The notes under the pieces were generated by a model, which was given only the letters and a program-made list of their open reading frames with translations, had not been told where the DNA came from and did not search any database. The translations under genes were made by a program, and so were the position numbers. Positions 54,803 to 63,961 of a stretch of 64,000 nt of DNA are shown here, in pieces. Each line of letters begins with the position of its first letter. Within the stretch, counting starts at the first letter, position 1. The stretch comes from Caryophanales bacterium (GTDB lineage: Bacteria; Bacillota_I; Bacilli_A; RF39; UBA660): NCBI GenBank assembly GCA_016288795.1, contig JAEELI010000002.1, forward strand, positions 62,001-126,000. The letters run 5' to 3'.

Positions 54803-56932
54803 ATGGGCGAGATAAAAGTGGATAATAGTTATGAATTAACAAAAGATAACGAATTAATAAAGATAACTGAAGAAAATTTAAAAGATTATGCTGATGATTT
54901 ACAGTTTGATACTTTAGCACAAGAGTGTATTTTAGAAGATATAGCAAAATCTTATAATATAAGTAAAGAAGATGTATTTATATTAATTCATGATTTAAGA
55001 AAAAGAGGTAATAATATTGTACTTAAAAATATTACTGCCTATAAAGATTCTAAAGATCATGAAGAAGCTACTCAAATAACTTTAATTAGAAATTTTGGAC
55101 ATGAAAAGTTAATTGATGATTTATCTTATGATATTGTAGATAATGATGAAAAGATAAAAGCAATGCTTATATCTGATACTAGAATGGGTAGTATATATGA
55201 ACAATTAACTATCCTAAATGATTTATATTCAAAAGCTAAAAGTATGGGTGTTAAATATGTGTTCTTAACCGGTGATGTAGTAGAAGGTACTTATAGTGGT
55301 ACTAAAAGCATTTATAATACAACACTACACTGTGAAGGAGTTGTAGATCAAGCTTTATATGTTGCTAAGATGTTTCCAAGAGTTGATGGTATTACAACAT
55401 ACTTCTTAACTGGTGAGCATGATTTATCTTTTTTAAAAACTGATGAAGTAGTAGATATTGGTGAAATAATTGCTAGTCATAGAGAAGATATGATTTATTT
55501 AGGACCTAGAAGAAGAAAGGTTAACTTTATTACTAGTGATAATAAGGGCGGTAAAACATCTTTATATTTACAACATGCTAAAGGATCTGTTCCATATACT
55601 GTTTCTTATAAACCACAACAAAAGATTTCATCTATGCGTAATGAAGATAAAACAGATATATTAGTTACTTCTCACTTTGGAGCATGTGATTCATTTTTAA
55701 GAAGAGGAGTACGTTCTTATCAAGTACCTACAGTAGTAGCAACTACTGATGAAATGAACGATGCATCAACTCCTGTTTATAATACAATTGGAGGATGGGT
55801 AGTAACTTTAGAAAGAAATAAAAAAGGATATTTAAAGAATACTTCTCAAATGTGGATACCTTACTATAATACAATAGTAGATGATTATAAAATGGCTAAA
55901 TCATTATATCTAAATGATGATAAAAAAGTATTTATTTCTCATAAAGAAATAAAAGATGATAAAGATAAAATGTTTGTTAGCATTAAGAATAATGAATTGT
56001 TATCTGACACTTTAGATAGACTAGGTTTAAGTGAATTAGAATTTGGTGGTTTATTAGAAGAGTTTGCACTTCGTGGATATGACATTGGAGTGGACGAAGA
56101 AAGTGGAATTAAAAGAATAGTTAAAAAAAGAAATAAATCATCATTAAAAGAAGTAAAACCTGAGCTTGAAGACTTGACTAAAATAAGTCAGGTTTGGATA
56201 TCAGATACTCACCTTTGTAATGAAGGACAACAACTTAATATGATCAATAAAGTATATGAAGAAGCACATAAAAGAGATATTAAGACTGTTCTTCACTTTG
56301 GTGATATAACAGATGGCGACTATCAAAATAGACCAGACCATCGTTATGAATTATTCCGTTTAGGAGCGTCAAGACAAATTAATTATGTAGTAGATAATTA
56401 TCCTTATGTTGAAGGTATTAATACTTATTTTATTACAGGTAATCATGACTCAACCCACAAGAAAAATGGTGGAGTTGAAATAGGTCCAATTATAACTGAA
56501 AGAAGACCTGATTTAATCTTTGTAGGAGATGAACATGCAATGTTTACTCCAAAAGAGAGTGAAAAAACTATAATCGAAATGTATCACCCAGGAGGTGGAG
56601 GGGCATCAAGCCTTTCTTATAGACCTCAAAAATACATTGATAAAATGGAACCAGGAAACAAACCTAATGTAGGTGGTATGGGACATTTCCATCAAAGTGA
56701 ATTTTTAGCATATCGTAATGTAATTGAGCTAGTTCTTCCATGCTTAACAAGTAAAAGTCCATTTGTAATAAGACAAGGACTTGAAAATACTATGGGAGCA
56801 TATTTCATTAATATGTATGTTAATAAAAATGGTGAAATAGAAATGTTTGAATTTGAGGAAAAGAGATTTACTCAAAAAGATGTTAAACAAAATGATTATT
56901 TGAAAACAAAAAGACTAGTATTAAAAAGGTAA
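54803..56932 (+). CDS. Fused double metallophosphoesterase (right copy)
   Basis: This 709-residue protein joins the two units that are separate genes in the left arm. Half one (about 1-370) has a helical N-domain and a damaged site: DTR (125-127), GDVVEG and GEHD kept, SHFG (290-293) for GHxH. Half two (about 390-709) has its own helical N-domain and an intact site: SDTH (Asp468, His470), FGDITDG, GNHD (546-549) and GHFH (627-630). The join confirms that one inactive and one active domain work together. A GGAGGA site supports the start. Confidence 0.9.
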   Translation: MGEIKVDNSYELTKDNELIKITEENLKDYADDLQFDTLAQECILEDIAKSYNISKEDVFILIHDLRKRGNNIVLKNITAYKDSKDHEEATQITLIRNFGHEKLIDDLSYDIVDNDEKIKAMLISDTRMGSIYEQLTILNDLYSKAKSMGVKYVFLTGDVVEGTYSGTKSIYNTTLHCEGVVDQALYVAKMFPRVDGITTYFLTGEHDLSFLKTDEVVDIGEIIASHREDMIYLGPRRRKVNFITSDNKGGKTSLYLQHAKGSVPYTVSYKPQQKISSMRNEDKTDILVTSHFGACDSFLRRGVRSYQVPTVVATTDEMNDASTPVYNTIGGWVVTLERNKKGYLKNTSQMWIPYYNTIVDDYKMAKSLYLNDDKKVFISHKEIKDDKDKMFVSIKNNELLSDTLDRLGLSELEFGGLLEEFALRGYDIGVDEESGIKRIVKKRNKSSLKEVKPELEDLTKISQVWISDTHLCNEGQQLNMINKVYEEAHKRDIKTVLHFGDITDGDYQNRPDHRYELFRLGASRQINYVVDNYPYVEGINTYFITGNHDSTHKKNGGVEIGPIITERRPDLIFVGDEHAMFTPKESEKTIIEMYHPGGGGASSLSYRPQKYIDKMEPGNKPNVGGMGHFHQSEFLAYRNVIELVLPCLTSKSPFVIRQGLENTMGAYFINMYVNKNGEIEMFEFEEKRFTQKDVKQNDYLKTKRLVLKR

Positions 56933-56945
56933 TGGGTGATTATTA

Positions 56946-57368
56946 ATGAGAGTAGCAAAGAAAAATTTAATAGAGACTTTTGAACTAGATAGACTTAAGT
57001 ATGATTTTATGGGATATGATTTTAAAGATTTAGATGAATTATCATTTCACCATTTAATTGTGTCTAATAGTTTCTGTACAAATGAAGATATAGAAGATGA
57101 AGGTTATGTTGAATGTAATGGTGTTATCTTAAAAAGAGCTACTTCTCATGATTATTTACACGTTATTGAAAGATATGATTTAGATATGTTTTATGCAATA
57201 ACTAGTGAAATGTTAGATGAAAAAATAAAAGGATATTTAGATTTTGAAAATTTTAAATATATAGATGATATATTAAATAATTTTGAAAGGGAATATTCTG
57301 GTAAAAGAAATAGAAGAGGAAATGAAATAATAAAAGAAGAATATACAAGAAGACTTATTAAAAGATAA
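56946..57368 (+). CDS. Small HNH-like protein, function unknown
   Basis: This 140-residue protein starts 14 bases after the double phosphoesterase, so it is probably co-transcribed. The central SFHHLIVSNSFC ... NGVILKRATSHDYLHVIERYD has the His spacing of an HNH-like fold, but the zinc Cys pairs and the central Asn are not clear. The end is basic (KRNRRGNEIIKEEYTRRLIKR). No left-arm partner. Confidence 0.65.
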   Translation: MRVAKKNLIETFELDRLKYDFMGYDFKDLDELSFHHLIVSNSFCTNEDIEDEGYVECNGVILKRATSHDYLHVIERYDLDMFYAITSEMLDEKIKGYLDFENFKYIDDILNNFEREYSGKRNRRGNEIIKEEYTRRLIKR

Positions 57369-57431
57369 TTCTTTTTTTATTGAAATAATTATACTTTTTA
57401 AGTATAATAACTATTACTTAGAGAGGTTTTT

Positions 57432-58178
57432 ATGGGTAATGAACATTATTTTAAGAAACTAGTAAGCGAAATATGTACTTCTTTTGATGATGATCCAGTA
57501 AGTCTTTTTAATGATATTAATGATGGATTATATAATATTAATGATATAAAAAGTGCTTTATATAAACATAAAGGATTATTAAGTCATAATGAAAGAGTAA
57601 AAATTAGCAAGATAATTAATGAATATACATCTTATTTCTATTTAAAAGATATATTAAAAGCATATAAGAGTGGTATGATTAACACAGATAAGTTTTTAAA
57701 TACAATTAAAGATAAATCCCATTTACTTATGAGTAAAAAATATTTTAAAGATGAACCAGTTAATATTGATGATTTAATTAAAAAATTAAAGAATAAGTCT
57801 AATATAGAAGTATGTGAAGTATCTGATGCTAAATTATTATATTTAGCAAAATTAATAGTGCTTACTATTAGAAATAATCCCGATAGAGAATTTGATCTTA
57901 TAGATTATTATAACTTATGTAAAATAAGTCCTTCTGAGTTACTTAAAAATGTAGAGAATAACATGAATAAAAATGATTTAAAAGTATTAAAAGAATTTGC
58001 AAGTAAGTATATTGATGATAAAGAATTAACAGAAGAAGAAACTAATAATATTAAAGATGCTTTAAGTATTAAAACTTTAGAAGAATTATATGAATTAGAT
58101 ATTCCAATAACTATGTATACTTTAAAATGTATGATTAATAGAAAACTAAGTACTAAAGAAAATAAAACTTTAAAATAA
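57432..58178 (+). CDS. Helical cytoplasmic protein, unknown
   Basis: 248 residues, almost entirely helical and Lys/Asp/Asn-rich, with no signal, membrane segment or recognised motif. It follows the HNH-like gene by 63 bases with a GAGAGG site and precedes the 135-residue membrane gene by 21 bases, which suggests a short operon. Right arm only. Confidence 0.7.
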   Translation: MGNEHYFKKLVSEICTSFDDDPVSLFNDINDGLYNINDIKSALYKHKGLLSHNERVKISKIINEYTSYFYLKDILKAYKSGMINTDKFLNTIKDKSHLLMSKKYFKDEPVNIDDLIKKLKNKSNIEVCEVSDAKLLYLAKLIVLTIRNNPDREFDLIDYYNLCKISPSELLKNVENNMNKNDLKVLKEFASKYIDDKELTEEETNNIKDALSIKTLEELYELDIPITMYTLKCMINRKLSTKENKTLK

Positions 58179-58199
58179 TAATATAACAGGGAGGTTTTT

Positions 58200-58607
58200 A
58201 TGGATAATAATAGATTATATGAAGTTGGAAAAGAATATGGTTTAAGTGAACAAGATATAAGCACTATAGAAAAGGGTTTAAAGAATGTTTCAAAAGAAGA
58301 ATTATTAAGTTTAAAAGAACACTTAAATAATCTTAGTGAAAAACTAAAAGATAATTATTTAGATAGAGGTATATTCTTAGTAGCTAATGCAATTAATGGA
58401 GTAGGCTTAGGAACATTACTATCTAATTATATTCAAAGTGGTGAAGTAGGTAAATCAATTACTATATCAACTATAATTCTTTTAAATTTATTTTTAACTG
58501 TATGTAATGGTGTTTATTATAGTGATAACTATGTAGCTCATAAAGAATCTAAAAAAGTATTAGATAGTATTGATAAAGAAAGTAAATTAAGATTGAAGAA
58601 AGAATGA
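58200..58607 (+). CDS. Small membrane protein, unknown
   Basis: 135 residues: a helical N-terminal half with Lys/Glu pattern, then two membrane helices (about 58-80 and 87-108), and a charged tail. A GGGAGG site supports the start. TGA is the stop, in a hairpin. Likely co-expressed with the gene upstream; partner function unknown. Confidence 0.7.
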   Translation: MDNNRLYEVGKEYGLSEQDISTIEKGLKNVSKEELLSLKEHLNNLSEKLKDNYLDRGIFLVANAINGVGLGTLLSNYIQSGEVGKSITISTIILLNLFLTVCNGVYYSDNYVAHKESKKVLDSIDKESKLRLKKE

Positions 58608-58623
58608 TATTATCATTCTTTTT
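58599..58623 (+). terminator. Terminator after the small membrane protein
   Basis: AAAGAATGATA / TATCATTCTTT hairpin with T run across the TGA stop. Confidence 0.8.
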
Positions 58624-58664
58624 ATGTTATAATTTAATTAATAAAAAAGAAAAGAGGTGATAAT

Positions 58665-59291
58665 ATGGACAAGAAAAAAATATGTATGTATGTAGGTATT
58701 TGTTTTTTAGTAGCAGCACTATGTGTTGGAGGATACTTCCTACTTAAAGATAAAGGAAGTAAACCATCAAATGATGAAGATAGTAGTAAGTATATAGAAA
58801 TTTTAGATGGTAAAAAGAAAATATTAAAATCTGATTTAGATCTTACTGAGAATGCTAAAGTTAATTCATCTAGAATGGATGATAAGAATGGTATTGAAAT
58901 TATTGATGTAATTGAACCAGACTTTCAATTTGAAACACATTATTTATTAGTTTATAACAAAGATGGTGAAAAGATTTTAGATATTCGTAAGTTAACTGAT
59001 AAAGATAATGATAATAATAATTATAAATATAATGGTAAATTTGAATATGAAAATGGTAAACTAGTATTCTATACATCATTATTCTTAGGAGAAAGTGATG
59101 AATCAACTGGTACAGCATTTAAAGATAAAATGTTATCTGAGCTTACTAAAGATGAAAAGAAAAAACTAGGCAATTATTCTGATACAGTTAAATATGAATA
59201 CAAATTTGAAAATAAAAAGATGTCTTTTGTTAAAAAGAGTGAAGTTAGTAAACTAAAAGATAATGAATATTATAAAAACGAATTAAAATAA
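58665..59291 (+). CDS. Signal-anchored extracellular protein, unknown
   Basis: 208 residues with an N-terminal membrane helix (about 8-27, with two Cys) and a polar Lys/Asp/Asn-rich extracellular part that looks beta-rich (YLLVYNKDGEKILDIRKL, KFEYENGKLVFYTS). No family recognised. An AGAGGTGAT site supports the start. Confidence 0.7.
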   Translation: MDKKKICMYVGICFLVAALCVGGYFLLKDKGSKPSNDEDSSKYIEILDGKKKILKSDLDLTENAKVNSSRMDDKNGIEIIDVIEPDFQFETHYLLVYNKDGEKILDIRKLTDKDNDNNNYKYNGKFEYENGKLVFYTSLFLGESDESTGTAFKDKMLSELTKDEKKKLGNYSDTVKYEYKFENKKMSFVKKSEVSKLKDNEYYKNELK

Positions 59292-59324
59292 AAATAACAA
59301 GTGATTAATCACTTGTTATTTTTT
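59291..59324 (+). terminator. Terminator
   Basis: AATAACAAGTGATT / AATCACTTGTTATT, a perfect 14-bp stem with T run. Confidence 0.9.
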
Positions 59325-59417
59325 AACTCAACTTAAAGTTTAGTGTGTTCAACTTATTCATTATATATTTATATAATATAATATTGATATAATTTATATA
59401 CAGAAAGGAAAATTTAT

Positions 59418-60155
59418 ATGAATAGAAAAGTAAAAAATATCATAGGAGTGGTAGCTTTAATTGCAGTAGCAATTTTAATTGTTTTTATAGGAAATAGTAA
59501 GAAGGAAGAATACAAGCAAAGTGCATTAGACTTTAAAGAAGAATATGAAAAAGTAAATGGCTTAACTATGAGGGATGATATTAAATATAGATCATTAGAT
59601 ATTGATAAAAAGAACCCCTATGTTAAAGTATCTATAGATGAAATTGCAAAAAAAATTAATAATAAAGAATCTTTTTATTTGTATGTTGGAGATCATTTAT
59701 GTCCATGGTGTAGATCTGGAATAGAAAAAATGATTGAAGTTGCAAATAGAGAAAAAGTAGATACTATTTATTATGTTGACTTTTGGGATGATGAACATAA
59801 TGAAATATTAAGAGATTTATATGAAGTAAAACAAGATAGAAAGAAAGTTAAAATTGTTCAAACAAAAGAAGCTACTGAAGGATATAAAGTACTATATGAT
59901 GCTGTAAAAGATTATATTCAAGACTATGTAATAACTAAGGATGGAAAAGACTATAATGTTGGTGTTAAAAAAGTTTATGGTGGAGATCATTTCTTTTTCA
60001 ATAAAGGTGTATGTGAAAGATATGTAACATTAAGAGTTCCATCATTAGAAAAAGCAACTGATGAACTAACTGAAAGTGTTTTAAAAGAACAAGATGAAAC
60101 TTATACAAAGTTATTCGTTAGCAAAAAAGCCTGTACTGGTGAAACAGACTGTTAA
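59418..60155 (+). CDS. Membrane-anchored thioredoxin-like protein
   Basis: 245 residues with one N-terminal membrane helix (about 7-26) and an extracellular thioredoxin-like domain with the active motif CPWC (residues 95-98, in YVGDHLCPWCRSG). Extra Cys near the C-terminus (GVCERYV, KKACTGETDC) could pair. It should make or break disulfides outside the membrane. This fits the many Cys-containing exported proteins in the window, which is an inference. An AGAAAGGAA site supports the start. Right arm only. Confidence 0.82.
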   Translation: MNRKVKNIIGVVALIAVAILIVFIGNSKKEEYKQSALDFKEEYEKVNGLTMRDDIKYRSLDIDKKNPYVKVSIDEIAKKINNKESFYLYVGDHLCPWCRSGIEKMIEVANREKVDTIYYVDFWDDEHNEILRDLYEVKQDRKKVKIVQTKEATEGYKVLYDAVKDYIQDYVITKDGKDYNVGVKKVYGGDHFFFNKGVCERYVTLRVPSLEKATDELTESVLKEQDETYTKLFVSKKACTGETDC

Positions 60156-60161
60156 TAAATT

Positions 60162-60200
60162 AAAATCATCTAATTCATTTCGAATTAGATGGTTTTCTTT
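60162..60200. terminator. Bidirectional terminator
   Basis: AAATCATCTAATTC / GAATTAGATGGTTT between convergent genes, T-rich on both sides. Confidence 0.85.
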
Positions 60201-60213
60201 TGGAATTTTTTAA

Positions 60214-60966
60214 TTATTTATCTACTTTCTGATTATATTTATATTCGATATAGTTATCAAACAAATTATACCATTTAATTTGAATGCAATATCTATCTTT
60301 TTCATATTTTGGATTATTATTTAAACATCTGTTTTTAGGCTGAACCTGTAAGGAGCCAATGTGTATACCAGTTGATTTCATGTCCTTTTTTTTAACAATC
60401 ATTTCTTGAATTTCTTTTGGCAAAATAAAAATATAGTCATTCGGTTCACCATATATTAAGGCACTAATTGGATATGCGCTATTAACACCAGTTATAATAA
60501 ATCTATTAATGCATTTAATAATGAACTGTTCATTATTAAAATAGTAATTGATTTCATCAATTTTATCTTGATGATTCAATTTATAATCATCTGTGCTAAT
60601 TCTTTTTTTCCCTTTTCCATTTATTGTACCATCGGCATAATGAAACTTTAAATATTCTTTAATAACGTTTAGAGGTATATTACTATCTTTTAAAAAGTCT
60701 ACAAAGTAAGATATTCCTTCTGCATGTACGGAATTTTTGATGCCTTTTTTAATGCTAATGCCTTTTATATGATTTTCAATTTTAATCAAAATATCTGCTT
60801 TTTGTTGATAATGATTTTTCCAACAAGTAATAATTGATAAATCACTTTCATAATTAAATATTGTGTCTATTAATTCTCTAGATTTTGGATCTAGATCTTT
60901 AATATGTTTTTGATTAAATAATTTTACAAAAGCATATTCATTATCATAACCATTTGTTTTGCACAT
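60214..60966 (-). CDS. Possible PD-(D/E)XK-type nuclease (orphan restriction-like)
   Basis: 250 residues, cytoplasmic. The segment KADILIKIENHIKGISIKKGIKNSVHAEG (about 55-82; Asp at 57, later Ser-x-Lys and His) has the Asp ... (E/S)xK spacing of PD-(D/E)XK nucleases, and the NSVHAE ending resembles some type II restriction enzymes. No methyltransferase is nearby. A tRNA-Gly fragment (61038-61059) lies between it and the intact tRNA-Gly. An AGGAGG site supports the start. Nuclease assignment is tentative; horizontal gain is likely. Confidence 0.55.
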   Translation of the reverse strand: MCKTNGYDNEYAFVKLFNQKHIKDLDPKSRELIDTIFNYESDLSIITCWKNHYQQKADILIKIENHIKGISIKKGIKNSVHAEGISYFVDFLKDSNIPLNVIKEYLKFHYADGTINGKGKKRISTDDYKLNHQDKIDEINYYFNNEQFIIKCINRFIITGVNSAYPISALIYGEPNDYIFILPKEIQEMIVKKKDMKSTGIHIGSLQVQPKNRCLNNNPKYEKDRYCIQIKWYNLFDNYIEYKYNQKVDK

Positions 60967-61037
60967 AATTTCCTCCTGTAATATAGTCTTACTTATAAAA
61001 CAATTCTATTTAAGATGAACCCTATTTTTTTAAACAT

Positions 61038-61059
61038 CCTTCCTGTCTATTAACGTGGG
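61038..61059 (+). repeat. tRNA-Gly fragment (remnant)
   Basis: CCTTCC, three bases, CTATTAACGTGGG: 19 of 22 positions match the anticodon loop, stem and T-stem start of tRNA-Gly at the same spacing. It is not a complete tRNA. The 290-base gap between the nuclease-like gene and tRNA-Gly (61253) otherwise shows nothing I can assign. Confidence 0.6.
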
Positions 61060-61252
61060 GATAATAAACATTGGCTTTTTTCACATATATTTATTTCAAA
61101 TACTATAAAAGTATTTTATTATATTATTTTGTATTAATAATAAATATGTTATAATTATTGATGTAAAGTGAATTATTCAAGAGAGTTTTATTGTGAAAAT
61201 AGAAATTGTGGAATTAAAAAAGCCCGCAACAACGGACCTTTGAATAATCATA

Positions 61253-61326
61253 TGGAGCAGGTGATGGGAATCGAACCCACGTTAATAGCTTGGAAGGCTA
61301 TAGTTCTACCATTAAACTACACCTGC
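61253..61326 (-). tRNA. tRNA-Gly(TCC), right copy
   Basis: 74 bases, identical cloverleaf to the left copy, encoded CCA, with its terminator at 61216-61242 (GTCCG/CGGGC type). Confidence 0.97.
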
Positions 61327-61339
61327 AACACGTAAATTA

Positions 61340-61367
61340 ATTATAGCATATAATTATTATTTTTCAA
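61340..61367 (-). promoter_or_regulatory. tRNA-Gly promoter (right)
   Basis: TTGAAA, 16 bases, TATAAT on the minus strand, as in the left arm. Confidence 0.85.
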
Positions 61368-61392
61368 GTAGAAAGTTATGGTGAGGTATAAA

Positions 61393-62268
61393 ATGGCTAA
61401 GTATAAGAGAAGATTTGGGGATAGGAAAGATGCTAGAAGAGTAAGAGATATTAAGGGAATGAATCAAATATGTATTGATCTTAAACCTACTAGATATATG
61501 AGTGAGTTATATCTAAATGAAAAAGTGGATGTTACTAATCTAGTTAAGTATATTAAAGAGGAAAAAGAAAAAGGAAATAAAATTACATATTTCCATGCTT
61601 TTTCTTTAGCTATTGGTAAGACTATATATAATAGACCATTACTAAATAGATTTGTTGCTAATAGACATATATATGAGCATAATGACGTTTCATTATCATT
61701 TGTTATGAAAATAGATTTTACAGATAAGTCTGAAGAATTAATGGTAGTTATGCCAGTAGAAGAAAAAGATAATATTTTCTCTTGGAGTGAAAAAATTGGT
61801 AATAAAGTTAATAGTATAAGAGAGAAAAAAGATTCTGGAACTGGCGCTAATGATATAATACAAATAGTTGGAAAAATGCCTAATCTTATTAGAATTCCTA
61901 TAGTTGGATTCTTGAAATGGTTAGATAAAATAGGTAAATTACCTTCTTCTATAATAGAAGATAATTTATATTATAGTAGTATGATATTATCTAATTTAGG
62001 AAGTTTAAAATGTGGAGCAATATATCATAATGTTACTGAATTTGGAACTTGTCCTGGACTTATAACAATGGGAGAAATAAAAGAAGAAGAAGTTATTATT
62101 AATGGTAAAAAAGAAAAGAGATATTTCTGTGACTTTGGTATGACTATGGACGAAAGAACTTCTGATGGATTTTATTTAATTAAGTCAATAAAATTAATGG
62201 AATATATATTAGATAATCCAAAACTACTAGAGGGTAAAGCAAATGAAAAGATTGAATTCGAAGGATAA
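61393..62268 (+). CDS. E2-like (CAT-fold) acyltransferase without the usual catalytic His (right copy)
   Basis: About 291 residues from the ATG at 61393 (GAGGT site). It aligns with the left copy along its length (YKRRFGDRKDARR, TYFHAFSLAIGKTIYNRP, GSLKCGAIYHNVTEFGTCPG). The active-site segment reads DERTSDG, again with Glu in place of the usual His. It overlaps the AMP-ligase by 26 bases, so the operon is preserved in both arms. Confidence 0.86.
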   Translation: MAKYKRRFGDRKDARRVRDIKGMNQICIDLKPTRYMSELYLNEKVDVTNLVKYIKEEKEKGNKITYFHAFSLAIGKTIYNRPLLNRFVANRHIYEHNDVSLSFVMKIDFTDKSEELMVVMPVEEKDNIFSWSEKIGNKVNSIREKKDSGTGANDIIQIVGKMPNLIRIPIVGFLKWLDKIGKLPSSIIEDNLYYSSMILSNLGSLKCGAIYHNVTEFGTCPGLITMGEIKEEEVIINGKKEKRYFCDFGMTMDERTSDGFYLIKSIKLMEYILDNPKLLEGKANEKIEFEG

Positions 62269-63961
62269 AGATAATAGATTATGGATTAATGAATATCATA
62301 ATGTTAGACCTAATTTAGAGTATCCAGACTGTAGTATAGTAGATGCTTTAATGGCTGTATCAAGAAAGTATCCTGAATATTTTGCTTATGAATATTTTGG
62401 TAAAAAAGTTACTTACAGAGAATTTATGCGACAAATTGAAGATGTTGCAAAATCGCTTAAGAATTATGGCGTAGGTAAGGGTGATAGAGTAACTGTTTGC
62501 ATGCCTAGCACTCCTGAGGCGATTGCTACTATTTATGGGGTTAATTTAATTGGGGCAGTAGCATGTATGATTCATCCATTATCTAGCGAAAAAGAGATAG
62601 AGAATTATGTTAATCAATCTAAATCTACTTTTATGGTAACTTTAGATAGTACTTTAGAAAAAGTATTAAATATAAAAAGAAATACTAAATTACAAAAAAT
62701 AATAGTGGCTAGTCCTGATACATCTATGCCACCACTTAAACATTATTTATATAAAATAACTCATTATAAAAGAAAAGTTAGAATGCCTAAAAATGATGAA
62801 GATATAGTATTATGGAATAATTTTGTTAGTAGCGCTCCATCATATGTTGGAGTATGTCATGAAGCTAGTGGTGCTAATGATCCTGCAGTTATTCTATATA
62901 GTGGAGGAACTACTGGAACACCTAAAGGGATAGTATTATCAAACTTGAATTTTAATGCTCTAGCTTATGGAGCTCATGAAATGATAGAAGAAACTATGCC
63001 TGGTAATTCAATCTTATCTCTTCTTCCTATATTTCATGGATTTGGACTTGCTGTATGTATTCATGCACCTTTACTTTCTGGAATGAAATGTATTTTAATA
63101 CCACAGTTTAATTCTAAACAATTTGGAGATATTATTAAAAAGACTAAACCCAACTTCTTAGTTGGAGTACCAACTTTATTTGAAGCATTATTAAAGCAAA
63201 AGTTAAGGCCTAAAGATTTAGAGTGTGTTGAAGGAGCTATTTCAGGTGGAGATATATTATCATCTTCACTTAAAAAAAGAGTAGATGCTTATTTAAAAGC
63301 TCATAGTTCTTATGCTGAGGTTAGACCAGGATATGGTCTTACTGAAGCAACTGCATCAGTTTGTTTAACTAATAAAGGAGAATATATTAATAATGGAATA
63401 GGTATTCCTTTTCCAGATACATATTTTAAAATAGTAAAACCAGAAAATCATGAAGAAGCTAAAATAGGTGAGTATGGAGAAATATGTATTAGTGGCCCTA
63501 CTGTAATGATGGGATACTTAAATAATGATAAAGAAACTAATCAAGTACTAAGATATCATGATGATAAAAGATTATGGTTGCACACTGGTGATATTGGAGC
63601 TATGACTTCAAATGGTAATATTATATTTAAGCAAAGAATGAAAAGAATTATTATTTCTAGTGGATATAATATTTATCCATCATATATAGAAAGTGTTATT
63701 TTATCTCATAAAGATGTAGCATCTTGTACTGTAATAGGTGTTCCTCATAAATATAAAGGTCAAGTTGCTAAAGCATTTATAGTATTAAAAGATGGTAAAG
63801 AAGTTAATTCAGAAATAAAAAGAGAAATACAAGAATTATGTAAAAAGAATATTAGTAAATATGCATTACCAAAAGAATTTGAATATCGTAAAAAATTACC
63901 AACAACTTTAATAGGAAAAGTAGCTTTTACCAAATTAGAGGAGGAAAATGATGAAAAATAG
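62243..63961 (+). CDS. AMP-dependent acyl ligase (right copy)
   Basis: 572 residues with adenylation loop LYSGGTTGTPKG, GYGLTEAT, LHTGDIG and the C-terminal GKVAFTKL region. It starts inside the acyltransferase gene behind GAGGG and ends in TAG within the start of plsC. Together these form a coupled three-gene unit for activating and transferring an acyl chain. By eye the right and left ligases are very similar. Confidence 0.93.
   Translation: MKRLNSKDKDNRLWINEYHNVRPNLEYPDCSIVDALMAVSRKYPEYFAYEYFGKKVTYREFMRQIEDVAKSLKNYGVGKGDRVTVCMPSTPEAIATIYGVNLIGAVACMIHPLSSEKEIENYVNQSKSTFMVTLDSTLEKVLNIKRNTKLQKIIVASPDTSMPPLKHYLYKITHYKRKVRMPKNDEDIVLWNNFVSSAPSYVGVCHEASGANDPAVILYSGGTTGTPKGIVLSNLNFNALAYGAHEMIEETMPGNSILSLLPIFHGFGLAVCIHAPLLSGMKCILIPQFNSKQFGDIIKKTKPNFLVGVPTLFEALLKQKLRPKDLECVEGAISGGDILSSSLKKRVDAYLKAHSSYAEVRPGYGLTEATASVCLTNKGEYINNGIGIPFPDTYFKIVKPENHEEAKIGEYGEICISGPTVMMGYLNNDKETNQVLRYHDDKRLWLHTGDIGAMTSNGNIIFKQRMKRIIISSGYNIYPSYIESVILSHKDVASCTVIGVPHKYKGQVAKAFIVLKDGKEVNSEIKREIQELCKKNISKYALPKEFEYRKKLPTTLIGKVAFTKLEEENDEK

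Noticed and set aside
61038-61059. A second tRNA-Gly gene in the right arm
   Set aside because: Only a 22-base stretch matches; no acceptor or D-arm is present.
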